Virus record (IMG/VR): IMGVR_UViG_3300006162_000021
Span: 1 to 45,951 of that record
From: a virus
Strand: one strand, 5' to 3'
DNA length: 45,951 bases
How positions within the stretch are numbered: the stretch's first letter is position 1; each line of letters begins with the position of its first letter. The position numbers and the translations under genes were made by a program. This document shows, in pieces, positions 8,722 to 17,361 of the stretch. The notes beneath the pieces are model-generated. The model saw nothing but the letters and a program-made list of their open reading frames with translations, made no database searches and was not told the origin of the DNA.

Positions 8722-11700
8722 TTATACATGCTGGTTATGCAATGGATCCTGTGATGGAGCCGCTTTTGGATCTTGCGTTGGAGTCGTTGGTGCTTGATTC
8801 TTGCAACCTGGCTCCTGTTGTTTCTCGTTTTTAACGGTTGCTTGCGAGCAAGGATTTGTTGCTTGTCCGAGTTTTTGAGCAGCCGTTGGATATGTTGGCG
8901 TCGTTGCAACGGTACCATGCGATGTTGTACCGTGAACGATTGCTTGTCTATTCAATGCTGAATTTGTTGACGTCTGGTTGTTAACAATAGGATTTTGTGG
9001 TGCTGACTGTGCTGTTGATGGCGCCGTTAGAGTCAAGCCGCTATACACTTTATTTGCGGCCCATTGACGGAAGTCACTAACAGTTTGAACGCCAGGATAT
9101 GGATTCAACAATTCAGGATTTGCCTTAACAGTTTTAGCCCACGTGTCGGGAAATATGTTTGCCATAATATCACCGCCACGACCTTCATTATCAAATGCTA
9201 TCACACGCTTTGCACCTTCTGTTCCATAAAAGTGAGCAAGATAGACATCTCCTGGGCACGTTGATTGAATTGCAAGTTCATTTGTTTGCAAGAAGCATGC
9301 GCCTGCAAGAGCAGCCCACTTAGGATTAGTTCTTTGTTCAAGAACTTGATCGGCTGTCAAGCCATCTTTTTCTTGAGGAATTGTACTAGATGCTATTGGA
9401 TGCTTACAGAGGACTTCTTTCCACGTATCAGGAATGAATTGGAACAGTCCAAGAGCGCCTGATGTCTTAGATGGTACACCAGGATTAAATGTACTTTCAA
9501 GGTAAGCAATAAGAGCAAGCGTTCCTTCATCAACGCCAACTTTACTTGCTGCATATGATATTGCCTGCTGAACGGCAGGGCTAGCCTTTTTATATCCCTT
9601 AACATTATTTGGATCAATAGGAAGAATGCTTTTATTACACGTCAAAGATGTAACATCGTTAAATGACGTTGGTGGTGTATCACTATTGACGGGTGCATTG
9701 TTGGGAAATACTGTTGTTTGAACGCAAGGCTTATTGGCAGGAAGATCAAAACAACTTGATGTTGAGATGTTTGTCATATTTTTTGTTTGATTGCCGTTTC
9801 CAACAGGAAGAGGCGTTGGAAGAGGAAGAATGTCTAACTCTTGCGTAAATGTTCCATCTGCAAATATGTTTTCAATTCCAACTACATAGTAATATCCTTC
9901 ATACCAGAAAGATTTTCTATATTGCGGCGTGTTAGATTTGTTAGCACCTTCAAAAAAACTCAAATCGTCATTAGATGCAGGCATAAAAATGTTTAGCTTT
10001 ACTAACATTGGAAAGCTACCAAATGAAGATCCAGGACCCGTAAGAGCTTGTTGTCCAGTTCTTTGTTCAAAATGTGGAATGTTAACAGGTCCTGTCACTA
10101 ACGTGTTTTTAATTGAGTATGATTTTGTAGCACCAGCCTTTGTATCAATATCTTCTAGTGTTGGAATGATGTTTGCAGGGCAAGCAACATTATTGATTGA
10201 CGACAGTAGATTATAGTTTCCGACAATTTTTAGTTTTGAGTCAAATGATTCAAGTGAAGAATATTTGTTCAACGTGAAGTGCGATGAAGCAGTCTCAAGA
10301 ATGTTTGTTGTGTTTTCCAATCCGCGGAGTTTTGCACCAAAGAACACAGGAACCTGAACGCCAGGATCTTTTTGAGATGTTGAGGCTGCTTGGTTGGCTT
10401 TATCAAATGCTTTTGTATCAAATTTACGGAATGGATCATATGTTGGATCAACAACGATTGAACTTGCTGGAATTACTGATAACTGATCCTTCAAGTTGTT
10501 TGACATTGAAGCAAGTTGAAAATATGTTAAGCCAGCATTCATTTTCATACTGTACTCTAATACATCAATATTTTTGCCAGAATAGATATAGTCAAATTCT
10601 ATGCATTGTTTCTTAGCTTGTTGCTGAATGTACTGAGCACTAGAAATATCGCTTGGTGTTGCAGTACTTGTTTGTGTCGTCGTTTGTGCCTTCATTACTT
10701 CTTCTAATGTTACGTTAGTAACAACAGGGATTCGACGAACAAAGTAATAGACAATAAATGAACGTGTTTTTGCCGTTGCTGTTGGTGATACACTTGAAGA
10801 TGGTGATGTATTTGTTATACTCTGCAACGTTGTAAAAATACGATATTGATAACGTTGTCCTCCAACTCCTTCTGTTGCTTCTTTCTGAACTTGAACAGAT
10901 CGCTTCATAATCGTATGAATAGCATCTTCAATTGTGTAGCCTACAGGTTGTTGTGCTGTACCTGTTTGAGGGTTGCACGTTGCTGTATTTGCGTACTGTG
11001 GATCTTGGTTTGTTGTTGCTTTATCATCGTAATAACTATCCCAGAATATAGCATATGTTACTGGTGTTAGTAAACTTGCCTTAGATGGATTATCTCTTAG
11101 TATTTGAGAGAATGCACAAGAAAAATATCGATCATATCTTATATTAATATTAACAGCTAAGTCACGCAACGAAATACCAATCGTTTTGCTAATAGGAAAT
11201 GAGAATCCGTCTGCAACGCGACAGTATTGTGGCATTCGTGTTGATCCAAATGATAGTGGAACATACTCACAAGTATAAACAGCACCATTTTCATTGTATT
11301 CTGCATCTAAACTGATTAATGTTCCAAACGTTGGAACAATATTTCCAATGAACATTGTTCCTTTTTCTTGCGTAACGCCAGCAGTTGTTGGAGCAATGCC
11401 ACCAGAAGGTGCTTGTGTTGTGTCTCTTTGTGTTGGCGATAGTTCATCGACATATCCAATAAAAAATGTCTTGATCATAAGAACAGCTGTCGATGGATCA
11501 ATGTTCAGTGCTTTTGCACATAGAACAATTGTATCCATAAATGTTACACCACGTGGTTCAGATACTTTGAATGAGCCTTCAATTGCAATCGATGTTCCAC
11601 TATCTGATTGGACAACATATCCACCATTGATAGCAGAAAATTTGAATTCTGTAATAATAAAATCGGCATCGGTTGCACCGTTAATGATTACACAGTACTT

Positions 11701-11949
11701 TCCTTGTGTTCCTACTCCATTTCCTGCTGGAAGTGTTTTTGGAGCATATTTTCCTAAGAATGGACCAAGAGGACCTGCAGCTTGAATTTCTGCATACGAT
11801 GGATGTTGCCACACAGGACTGCCATTATTAACTGTGTAGGCAGGATTGGTTGCAAGTGCTTGTGCAACATCAGCATCAGCACACATTATCAGGACGTGAT
11901 AATAGCTCGACGAACGATAAGCAGCCAGCGGATTTTCTGGTTTTGACAT
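8722..11949 (-). CDS. Baseplate hub protein with C-terminal lytic transglycosylase domain
   Basis: This 1075-residue protein has a hub part (about residues 1-730). Its segment FWYEGYYYVVGIENIFADGT followed by FTQELDILPLP resembles the hub proteins (gp27 type) that hold the spike trimer. From about residue 795 to 930 there is a SLT-type lytic transglycosylase domain: AYLESTFNP with the probable catalytic Glu818, then GALGLFQFIPDTWKE. The last 130 residues are Thr/Gln/Pro-rich and low in complexity. The enzyme would open peptidoglycan during injection, a job done by the gp5 lysozyme in T4. The gene lies directly upstream of the spike gene (10-base gap). The start follows a weak GAAAGAAG site. 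Confidence 0.87.
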   Translation of the reverse strand: MSKPENPLAAYRSSSYYHVLIMCADADVAQALATNPAYTVNNGSPVWQHPSYAEIQAAGPLGPFLGKYAPKTLPAGNGVGTQGKYCVIINGATDADFIITEFKFSAINGGYVVQSDSGTSIAIEGSFKVSEPRGVTFMDTIVLCAKALNIDPSTAVLMIKTFFIGYVDELSPTQRDTTQAPSGGIAPTTAGVTQEKGTMFIGNIVPTFGTLISLDAEYNENGAVYTCEYVPLSFGSTRMPQYCRVADGFSFPISKTIGISLRDLAVNINIRYDRYFSCAFSQILRDNPSKASLLTPVTYAIFWDSYYDDKATTNQDPQYANTATCNPQTGTAQQPVGYTIEDAIHTIMKRSVQVQKEATEGVGGQRYQYRIFTTLQSITNTSPSSSVSPTATAKTRSFIVYYFVRRIPVVTNVTLEEVMKAQTTTQTSTATPSDISSAQYIQQQAKKQCIEFDYIYSGKNIDVLEYSMKMNAGLTYFQLASMSNNLKDQLSVIPASSIVVDPTYDPFRKFDTKAFDKANQAASTSQKDPGVQVPVFFGAKLRGLENTTNILETASSHFTLNKYSSLESFDSKLKIVGNYNLLSSINNVACPANIIPTLEDIDTKAGATKSYSIKNTLVTGPVNIPHFEQRTGQQALTGPGSSFGSFPMLVKLNIFMPASNDDLSFFEGANKSNTPQYRKSFWYEGYYYVVGIENIFADGTFTQELDILPLPTPLPVGNGNQTKNMTNISTSSCFDLPANKPCVQTTVFPNNAPVNSDTPPTSFNDVTSLTCNKSILPIDPNNVKGYKKASPAVQQAISYAASKVGVDEGTLALIAYLESTFNPGVPSKTSGALGLFQFIPDTWKEVLCKHPIASSTIPQEKDGLTADQVLEQRTNPKWAALAGACFLQTNELAIQSTCPGDVYLAHFYGTEGAKRVIAFDNEGRGGDIMANIFPDTWAKTVKANPELLNPYPGVQTVSDFRQWAANKVYSGLTLTAPSTAQSAPQNPIVNNQTSTNSALNRQAIVHGTTSHGTVATTPTYPTAAQKLGQATNPCSQATVKNEKQQEPGCKNQAPTTPTQDPKAAPSQDPLHNQHV

Positions 11950-11963
11950 ATATTACTTCTTTC

Positions 11964-12329
11964 TTATGTTGATACTTGTTGCTGCGGCTGTTGAGCTAGA
12001 ATTTGTGTCATAACTCTATCAACCGTTGGTACATATACTGTACTTCCTTCTGCAAACTCTACGTTAAGATCAACAATGTTGTTCATCTGTAATATGATCC
12101 ACATATATGACGAGCGTCCATATACGTCATATGCAAGTAGATCAGGACGTCCTGCATAACGCTTATCGATAATGATTGTTACATCATCATATGAACGTGG
12201 AATAATATTGCGTTCCCACCAACCAAGACTTGTAGGATTAATTGTTGTAATGCCGCCCTTGTTATATCTCGTATTTGGTTGATCAGTAGACTTTGTCGTT
12301 GAGAGTGGTTGTGTTTGTTGTGTTGCCAT
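11964..12329 (-). CDS. gp53: Baseplate wedge protein gp53-like
   Basis: This 121-residue protein has the pattern of a small wedge or LysM-like protein: RPDLLAYDVYGRSSYMWIIL, a short turn, then FAEGSTVYVPTVDRVM. This is the arrangement I associate with gp53-type wedge proteins (a residue-poor N-terminus, YG-x-x-x-YWWI helix, VPS/VPT strand). T4 gp53 is 196 residues, so this would be a short version. It lies between the hub gene and the tube-cap-like gene. gp53 clamps gp6/gp25 in the wedge. The assignment rests on motif memory and context. Confidence 0.6.
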   Translation of the reverse strand: MATQQTQPLSTTKSTDQPNTRYNKGGITTINPTSLGWWERNIIPRSYDDVTIIIDKRYAGRPDLLAYDVYGRSSYMWIILQMNNIVDLNVEFAEGSTVYVPTVDRVMTQILAQQPQQQVST

Positions 12330-12338
12330 TGCTTATCC

Positions 12339-13088
12339 TTAGAAGTTCTTTAGCTCACCGAGCTTGAACATTTGTAGAGAGAATTGTTCATACTCACGCG
12401 GTGAATGTGTTTCGATTAGATTTACAGATATTTCCATTCTTGTTGGGAATGGTTGACCACCCAGCGTTGGAATATAATCAACGTCATCCGGATATGTAAT
12501 ACTCAATTCTGTCATAACAACAGGAATTCGATTTATATTCAGATAGTAGTTCAAGTTTCCACGGTTATCGTCTTGGCTGCTTGAATATGCATACAGGAAT
12601 AGAATTTCTGGAGGAGCACCGAGCAATTCTGAACTTGAAGCTTTAAGAATCGACTTACGATTTATTTCAGCATTTGTCATCGATGATACGGTCGAACCGG
12701 GAGTATTACCGTCTTGATTTGTTTGTGTCTTTGTTTTTTGTGTACCACCTCTTGTCTGAGGATCGACAACTGTAGAGCTGTTTGCACCAAAGAAAGGAAG
12801 ACGCCAACTTTGTAGTGTTTGAAGCTTACCAATGTTGTCAGACGCCTCGTGACTTGTGCGAGAGATTAGTTTTGCATTGATTCCAAACGTACGTGACTTT
12901 GTTCCTTTGTAAACTTGAATTTCACCAGGCATATGGACCAGCGAAACAGAAGAATACTCAACGCCACCAGACTCACTGACCGTTGGAGTTGTGTCGAAAT
13001 ATACTGTATCACCCCCTGCAAGAGCGGATACGAGTCGGACTTTGAATTTATTCTTTACTGGTTGCGTGTTTGATGATTCATTGGCCAT
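12339..13088 (-). CDS. Baseplate tail-tube cap/adaptor-like protein
   Basis: This 249-residue protein has LQTLQSWRLPFFG, then PPEILFLYAYS, INRIPVVMTELSITYPDDVD and MEISVNLIETHSPREYEQFS. The order (solvent loop, PPE-lx-l-x-Y, V-x-S/L-x-x-x-YP, L-x-E-x-x-SP-x-E) is that of tube-fold baseplate proteins of the gp48/gp54 type, or the LysM adaptors of simpler myophages. It is the first gene of the minus-strand baseplate operon and starts 35 bases after a late box. It probably caps the hub and begins the tail tube. Which of gp48 or gp54 it corresponds to cannot be decided from the sequence alone. Confidence 0.68.
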   Translation of the reverse strand: MANESSNTQPVKNKFKVRLVSALAGGDTVYFDTTPTVSESGGVEYSSVSLVHMPGEIQVYKGTKSRTFGINAKLISRTSHEASDNIGKLQTLQSWRLPFFGANSSTVVDPQTRGGTQKTKTQTNQDGNTPGSTVSSMTNAEINRKSILKASSSELLGAPPEILFLYAYSSSQDDNRGNLNYYLNINRIPVVMTELSITYPDDVDYIPTLGGQPFPTRMEISVNLIETHSPREYEQFSLQMFKLGELKNF

Positions 13089-13122
13089 TCTGACATCCTC
13101 ATAAATAAGAACCTGCAGTTTC

Positions 13123-13130
13123 TATTTATG
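13123..13130 (-). promoter_or_regulatory. Late promoter box CATAAATA
   Basis: Minus-strand CATAAATAG lies 35 bases upstream of the first baseplate gene (ATG 13088). It probably drives the whole baseplate operon late in infection. Confidence 0.6.
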
Positions 13131-13154
13131 CTGTTGACTTTCCGTGAAAAACTC

Positions 13155-13160
13155 ATTATA
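13155..13160 (-). promoter_or_regulatory. Possible -10 box (TATAAT) for the leftward operon
   Basis: Minus-strand TATAAT lies immediately beside a strong inverted repeat and mirrors the rightward TATAAT at 13204. No good -35 box is visible at 16-18 bases, so it is a weak or regulated promoter at best. Confidence 0.3.
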
Positions 13161-13192
13161 CTTGCGTTGCTAGTGCACGATTAGCACGCAAG
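13161..13192. repeat. Inverted repeat between divergent promoters (candidate operator)
   Basis: CTTGCGT-t-GCTA pairs with TAGC-ACGCAAG: an 11-base-pair stem with one bulged T and a 9-base loop that contains the palindrome GTGCAC. It overlaps the -35 box of the gp55 promoter. Neither side has a T-run directly after the stem, so it is less likely to be a terminator than a protein-binding site. Confidence 0.55.
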
Positions 13193-13209
13193 CAATAAGT
13201 GGGTATAAT
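13181..13209 (+). promoter_or_regulatory. Sigma70-like promoter for gp55
   Basis: -35 TTAGCA (13181-13186), 17-base spacer, -10 TATAAT (13204-13209, perfect). It lies 21 bases before the gp55 ATG and suits an early or middle gene. Confidence 0.6.
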
Positions 13210-13229
13210 AACAACAATAAAGGCTACCT

Positions 13230-13952
13230 ATGCAAACAAAAACAACAAAGGCCGCAAAGGCCAAGAAAGCTATTGCTGCACCAAAGAAGGTCGTAGCAAA
13301 GAAGAAGGCAGTTAAGCAAGCGAAAGTAAAGACAGTAAAGGCCCCTCCTACTCCCAAAGTAGCAAAAAAGGCAAAGCCAAGCAAGCCAGTAGTTAAAAAC
13401 CCTACTGTATCCGTTCCTCCTGTCCTCCAAGTTAAAAAGGTCAAGACGGTCGTTAAACCTGCTGTGCCCGCTACTGCACCTGTACTTGCTCAAAAGAAGC
13501 CAGGTGAATATTTGAGCAACCGTGAGCTTTACGAAGAGATCAAACGATGTCTTGTTAAGCAGCAGATGAGTGATCGTCTTGCAAAGATGTTGCAGTTGTT
13601 GTGCAGTAAGTATGCAAAGCGTGGAAATTTCATTAACTATTCATACAACGAAGATATGCAGTCGTATGCTATGTTTATGTTGGTACGCACGTGGGCGTCG
13701 TTCAATCCTGCAAAGTCAAACAATCCGTTTGCGTTCTTTACACAATGTATTAAGAACAGCTTCATTCAGTTCCTAAATCAAGAAAAACGACAACGTGTTA
13801 TTAGGGATACTATGCTTGTCGATCAAGGCTTGAATCCTTCTTATTCGTTCGGGGATACAGGAGCAGGGGAAGAGTCAGGAGAAGTTAGTATAATTCCTAC
13901 ACAAGAATATACTGAAGGAACAAGCGACCAATTCGAGGTAGATGTTGACTAA
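13230..13952 (+). CDS. gp55: Late-transcription sigma factor gp55-like with Lys/Ala-rich N-tail
   Basis: This is 240 residues long (T4 gp55 is 185). The core from about residue 90 has the gp55 pattern: YLSNRELYEEIKRCLVKQQM, MLQLLCSKYAKRGNFINYSY, then AKSNNPFAFFTQCIKNSFIQ (T4: nPhAYiTqacfNaFvqrI), ending in an acidic DQFEVDVD tail that may contact the sliding clamp. gp55 directs host RNA polymerase to TATAAATA late promoters, which are abundant in this window. Residues 1-88 are almost only Lys, Ala, Pro and Val, like a histone H1 tail, and are absent from T4 gp55. The ATG at 13230 has AAAGG 7 bases upstream and no later Met is available before residue 113, so the tail is translated. Confidence 0.85.
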   Translation: MQTKTTKAAKAKKAIAAPKKVVAKKKAVKQAKVKTVKAPPTPKVAKKAKPSKPVVKNPTVSVPPVLQVKKVKTVVKPAVPATAPVLAQKKPGEYLSNRELYEEIKRCLVKQQMSDRLAKMLQLLCSKYAKRGNFINYSYNEDMQSYAMFMLVRTWASFNPAKSNNPFAFFTQCIKNSFIQFLNQEKRQRVIRDTMLVDQGLNPSYSFGDTGAGEESGEVSIIPTQEYTEGTSDQFEVDVD

Positions 13953-13968
13953 TTAAGGAGAAAAATAA

Positions 13969-14151
13969 ATGTATATCATAGAAGCAAATTTTGAGTATGG
14001 TGATGACGATCAAATTGAATCATGTGAAGTTAAATATAGAGACGGCGCTGGCACGGTTGTAAAGACATATACAACACAAGAAGATATTACTGCTATTCAA
14101 CGTCAGGTGATGGAACAACAAAACGCTTGGTCTTCACAACAAACGCATTAG
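13969..14151 (+). CDS. Small acidic hypothetical protein
   Basis: This 60-residue protein starts with MYIIEANFEYGDDD and is acidic, with a predicted beta-hairpin then a helix. A good ribosome site (AAGGAG, 13956-13961) precedes ATG 13969, 16 bases after gp55. It is co-transcribed with gp55. No family was recognised. Confidence 0.7.
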   Translation: MYIIEANFEYGDDDQIESCEVKYRDGAGTVVKTYTTQEDITAIQRQVMEQQNAWSSQQTH

Positions 14152-14153
14152 AG

Positions 14154-14183
14154 TTGACTAATCCTTATTGTTTCCGTTATCAT
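14154..14183 (+). promoter_or_regulatory. Sigma70-like promoter for gp47/gp46
   Basis: -35 TTGACT (14154-14159) and -10 TATCAT (14178-14183) with an 18-base spacer, each five of six matches. An 8-base-pair inverted repeat (CTTATTGT 14164-14171 / ACAATAAG 14190-14197) spans the -10 box and could be an operator. Confidence 0.6.
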
Positions 14184-14212
14184 AGTTAGACAATAAGAGG
14201 ATAACTATAATA

Positions 14213-15277
14213 ATGAAGACCCTACGAAAGTCTGCTCTACTGACGGATATCCACTTTGGTAAGAAAGCTAACTCAACAGTTCACAATGAAGATTGCTTGA
14301 GATTTCTTGATTGGTTTTGCGAACAAGTAAAAAACGATCCAGAAATTGATCACGTCGTCTTCTTGGGAGACTGGAATGAGAACAGAAGTTCGATTAACGT
14401 CGCAACTCTGAATTATTCTTACCAAGGCGCGAAAAAGCTAAACGAACTCGGACTCCCAGTTTATTTCTGTGTTGGAAACCACGATCTCTATCACCGACAC
14501 ACACGCGAGTTGCATTCAATCGTTCCATTCCAAGAATTTTCAAACTTCAAGGTAATCGATCAGCCGATCGTTGATAAAAACGTTGGTGAAGGTGTCCTAT
14601 TTGCTCCGTATATGTTCCACAATGAATATCCAACCCTTTCACAATATAATAAAATTCCTGTGTGGATGGGTCACTTTGAATTTCAAGGCTTCGTTATTAC
14701 TGGATACAACCAACGAATGCTAACTGGTCCTAAGGCCGATCAGTTTGAAAATGTCCGAAAGATATTCTCTGGACACTTCCACAAGCGTCAATCGCAGGGA
14801 AATACACATTACATCGGTAACTGTTTTCCAATGGACTTCTCTGATACTGGTGACGACGAGCGTGGAATGGCAACGTATGATCACGTCAAAGGAAAGACAG
14901 AATATATCAACTGGGAAGATTGTCCAAAATATCTTCGTGTCAATCTAACTGATCTTCTCGATGAAACGGTTCTAATTCCAAAGCACGCACGTGTAAAGTG
15001 TGCTGTTGATACCGCTATTACTTTCGAGGAAAGTGCGTTTGTAAGACAGAAGTTCCTTGAAGACTTTGAATTGCGTGAATTTACTCTTGAAGAGTCGAAA
15101 GAAATTATGAGTGCATTAAAAAACACACAAACAAATGTTGTTGATGAGGATGGCGAATTCAAGCTCGACAGTGTCGATGAACTTGTCACACAGATGTTGC
15201 AAGATATCAACTCTGATCACATCGACAACAATATGCTGATTCAGATCTACCGCGATCTGCGGATCGAGGTTAAGTAA
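14213..15277 (+). CDS. gp47: Recombination endonuclease subunit gp47 (Mre11/SbcD-like)
   Basis: This 354-residue protein is close to T4 gp47 (339). It shows the calcineurin-like phosphoesterase motifs in order: DIH (residues 12-14), GDWNENR (about 52), GNHDLYHR (about 87) and GHFHKR (187-192). With gp46 it forms the nuclease that resects DNA ends for recombination-dependent replication. Its TAA overlaps the gp46 ATG by one base (TAATG), so the two subunits are translationally coupled. AGAGGA precedes ATG 14213. Confidence 0.94.
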   Translation: MKTLRKSALLTDIHFGKKANSTVHNEDCLRFLDWFCEQVKNDPEIDHVVFLGDWNENRSSINVATLNYSYQGAKKLNELGLPVYFCVGNHDLYHRHTRELHSIVPFQEFSNFKVIDQPIVDKNVGEGVLFAPYMFHNEYPTLSQYNKIPVWMGHFEFQGFVITGYNQRMLTGPKADQFENVRKIFSGHFHKRQSQGNTHYIGNCFPMDFSDTGDDERGMATYDHVKGKTEYINWEDCPKYLRVNLTDLLDETVLIPKHARVKCAVDTAITFEESAFVRQKFLEDFELREFTLEESKEIMSALKNTQTNVVDEDGEFKLDSVDELVTQMLQDINSDHIDNNMLIQIYRDLRIEVK

Positions 15278-17043
15278 TGATCAATTTCACAACTCTTTCA
15301 ATGCGAAACTTTTTGAGTTATGGAAATAACGTAACTCAAGTCAATCTTGACCGAACAGGTACAACAATGATTCTCGGCGAGGATCTTGACAACACATCAA
15401 ACGGCGAAGGTGCTAATGGTGTTGGTAAGTCAAGTATTCTCAATGCACTCGTCTATGCGGTGTACGACAAGCCGGTCTCGAACATTTCAAAAGATAATCT
15501 TGTCAACAATGTAAACAAAAAGAATATGGAAGTTGCTGTTGAATTCAACGTTCACGGCAAGACATATAGAATCGTTCGCACTCGTAAAATGAAAGCAGGT
15601 GCTGCAGGAAATACTGTTCACTTATATGAAGGTGAGCACGATATTACACTTGATAGTGCATCTGCAACAAATAAGCTAATTGAACAAATTATAGGAATCA
15701 ATTATGAGCTTTTCTGTCGGATTGTTGTGTTTTCAGCTTCTCATACTCCTTTTCTTGATCTTCCAGTTACATCACACTATGCAACTAACCAAAAAGATAT
15801 TATTGAGGAACTATTCGGTCTCACGTCAGTATCTGCAAAGGCACAGGCACTAAAGGATGTTATTAAGGATACAGAAATAAAGATCGATTCGTGTAAGATT
15901 CGTATTGAGATGTTGGAGAAGGAAAAAATTCGTCATCAACAGCAAATCATCAAGGCGAAGGAGCGAGTTGATACGTGGACAACACAGACAAAGGACAGCA
16001 TTAAAAAGCTAAAGTCTAAGTTGAAGCGCGTTGAAGAGGTTGATGTTGAGGAACAACAAAAGCAGCATATGTTATTATCACAGGAAGAAGATAGACTTCA
16101 GATTTCTCTAAACAATCAAAATACGTACGAGAAGCAAGTTCGCGAATTATCAAAAGATATCAAGAAGAATGAAGCAGAGCTTGAGCATCTTCGTGATGCA
16201 AAATGTCCTCGTTGCTTGCAAAAATATGCAGATGCTGCAAAAGAAATTGCAACTGCTGAGCAAACGTCAGAAAATCTTGCTAACGCTCTTGCTCAAATGT
16301 ATGAGAAAATTAATGCTGAGAAGCTTGTTATGAGAGATGTTACTCGTCATATTAAGACTATCAAAGAATTAATTGTTGTCGAGGATATTGAGGAGCTTTT
16401 AAAGATTAAGAGTGATAGTGCGTTGATTCGTCAGAAGTTGAACGACTTGCAGTCAGCAATTAATCCTCACTTGGAGACGTTGCAGGAACTTGAGGAAACA
16501 AAGCTCGATGAAATTAACTATGATGAAGTTAATACGTTGACAAAACTCGTCGAGCACCAAAAGTTCTTATTAAAGCTTCTTACAAAGAAAGATAGTTTTG
16601 TACGTAAAGCACTATTAAATAAAAACATTCCATACTTGAATGGTCGTCTCCAGCACTATCTATCAATTCTTGGTTTGAGTCACAACGTTGAGTTTACACA
16701 CGAAATGACTGCAAGAATTACGCAATTTGGAAATGATCTTGATTTTGGCAACTTGTCTGCTGGACAAAAGGCTCGCGTTAATATCGCTCTATCGTTTGCA
16801 TTTAGAGATGTGCTGCAAAGTTTGCACACAAAGATTAATGTTTGTATGCTTGACGAAGTTCTTGATGTTGGTCTTGACGTTGTTGGTGTCCAGGCTGCTG
16901 CTCGTATGTTGAAGCGTAAGGCGCGTGATGAAAAGATTTCATTGTATGTTATCAGCCACCGTGAAATTGATAGTGCGTTTGATAGAGTTATGACAATTCA
17001 GTTGTCGAAGGGATTCTCTTATATTAAAGAAGAAGTTGAATGA
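15277..17043 (+). CDS. gp46: Recombination endonuclease subunit gp46 (Rad50/SbcC-like)
   Basis: This 588-residue protein is close to T4 gp46 (560). Walker A GANGVGKS is at residues 45-52. Long Lys/Glu-rich coiled coils flank a zinc hook CPRC at residues 310-313. The ABC signature LSAGQKARVNIALSFAF lies near residue 495 and Walker B VCMLDEVLD near 523. It is the ATPase partner of gp47, organised as two coiled-coil arms with a hook for dimerisation. Its stop overlaps the next ATG (ATGA). Confidence 0.95.
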   Translation: MINFTTLSMRNFLSYGNNVTQVNLDRTGTTMILGEDLDNTSNGEGANGVGKSSILNALVYAVYDKPVSNISKDNLVNNVNKKNMEVAVEFNVHGKTYRIVRTRKMKAGAAGNTVHLYEGEHDITLDSASATNKLIEQIIGINYELFCRIVVFSASHTPFLDLPVTSHYATNQKDIIEELFGLTSVSAKAQALKDVIKDTEIKIDSCKIRIEMLEKEKIRHQQQIIKAKERVDTWTTQTKDSIKKLKSKLKRVEEVDVEEQQKQHMLLSQEEDRLQISLNNQNTYEKQVRELSKDIKKNEAELEHLRDAKCPRCLQKYADAAKEIATAEQTSENLANALAQMYEKINAEKLVMRDVTRHIKTIKELIVVEDIEELLKIKSDSALIRQKLNDLQSAINPHLETLQELEETKLDEINYDEVNTLTKLVEHQKFLLKLLTKKDSFVRKALLNKNIPYLNGRLQHYLSILGLSHNVEFTHEMTARITQFGNDLDFGNLSAGQKARVNIALSFAFRDVLQSLHTKINVCMLDEVLDVGLDVVGVQAAARMLKRKARDEKISLYVISHREIDSAFDRVMTIQLSKGFSYIKEEVE

Positions 17044-17318
17044 AAGTCTTAAAGGAAAATACGGAGCAGATACACGACACGATAGAGCATATGGTGCTGG
17101 GAGACTATGATCAAGCAAACGGTGATATGTTTCACGGTGATCCAAGTAATGTGTATGGTTCGTATGAAATTCAAAAGACAAACGACTCTGGTGACCAAGC
17201 TTGGTATAACGTAACTATTTTGAACGGCGATGGAGCATACGATGCTGTTTATAATGTTCACGTCGACAAAAAGAATATTTTTGAGAAGCGATATAATAGG
17301 GCAATGAAAGTTTGCTAA
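17040..17318 (+). CDS. Small hypothetical protein downstream of gp46
   Basis: This 92-residue acidic protein (MKVLKENTEQIHDTIEHMVL...) starts with the ATGA overlap at the gp46 stop, so its translation is coupled to gp46. A segment SYEIQKTNDSGDQAWYNVTI is predicted to be a beta sheet. No family was recognised. It may be a cofactor of the gp46/47 complex, by position only. Confidence 0.72.
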   Translation: MKVLKENTEQIHDTIEHMVLGDYDQANGDMFHGDPSNVYGSYEIQKTNDSGDQAWYNVTILNGDGAYDAVYNVHVDKKNIFEKRYNRAMKVC

Positions 17319-17331
17319 TACCCTAATTTCT

Positions 17332-17351
17332 GTTGATATATAATAGTCAAC
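17332..17351 (+). promoter_or_regulatory. Possible promoter with flanking inverted repeat before ruvC
   Basis: TATAAT (17339-17344) sits in the loop of GTTGA/TCAAC (17332-17336 and 17347-17351). The -35 region is poor (TTGCTA at 17312 is 21 bases away). The CGGAG ribosome site for ruvC follows directly. Confidence 0.35.
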
Positions 17352-17361
17352 GGAGATAAAA

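Noticed and set aside
13100-13107. Plus-strand CATAAATA as a late promoter for gp55
   Set aside because: It is over 120 bases from the ATG and precedes a strong hairpin and a better sigma70-like promoter; probably chance in AT-rich DNA.
13181-13493. Antisense hydrophobic ORFs opposite the gp55 tail
   Set aside because: Complement of Lys/Ala repeats gives Phe/Cys/Leu-rich shadows; they also cover the gp55 promoter.
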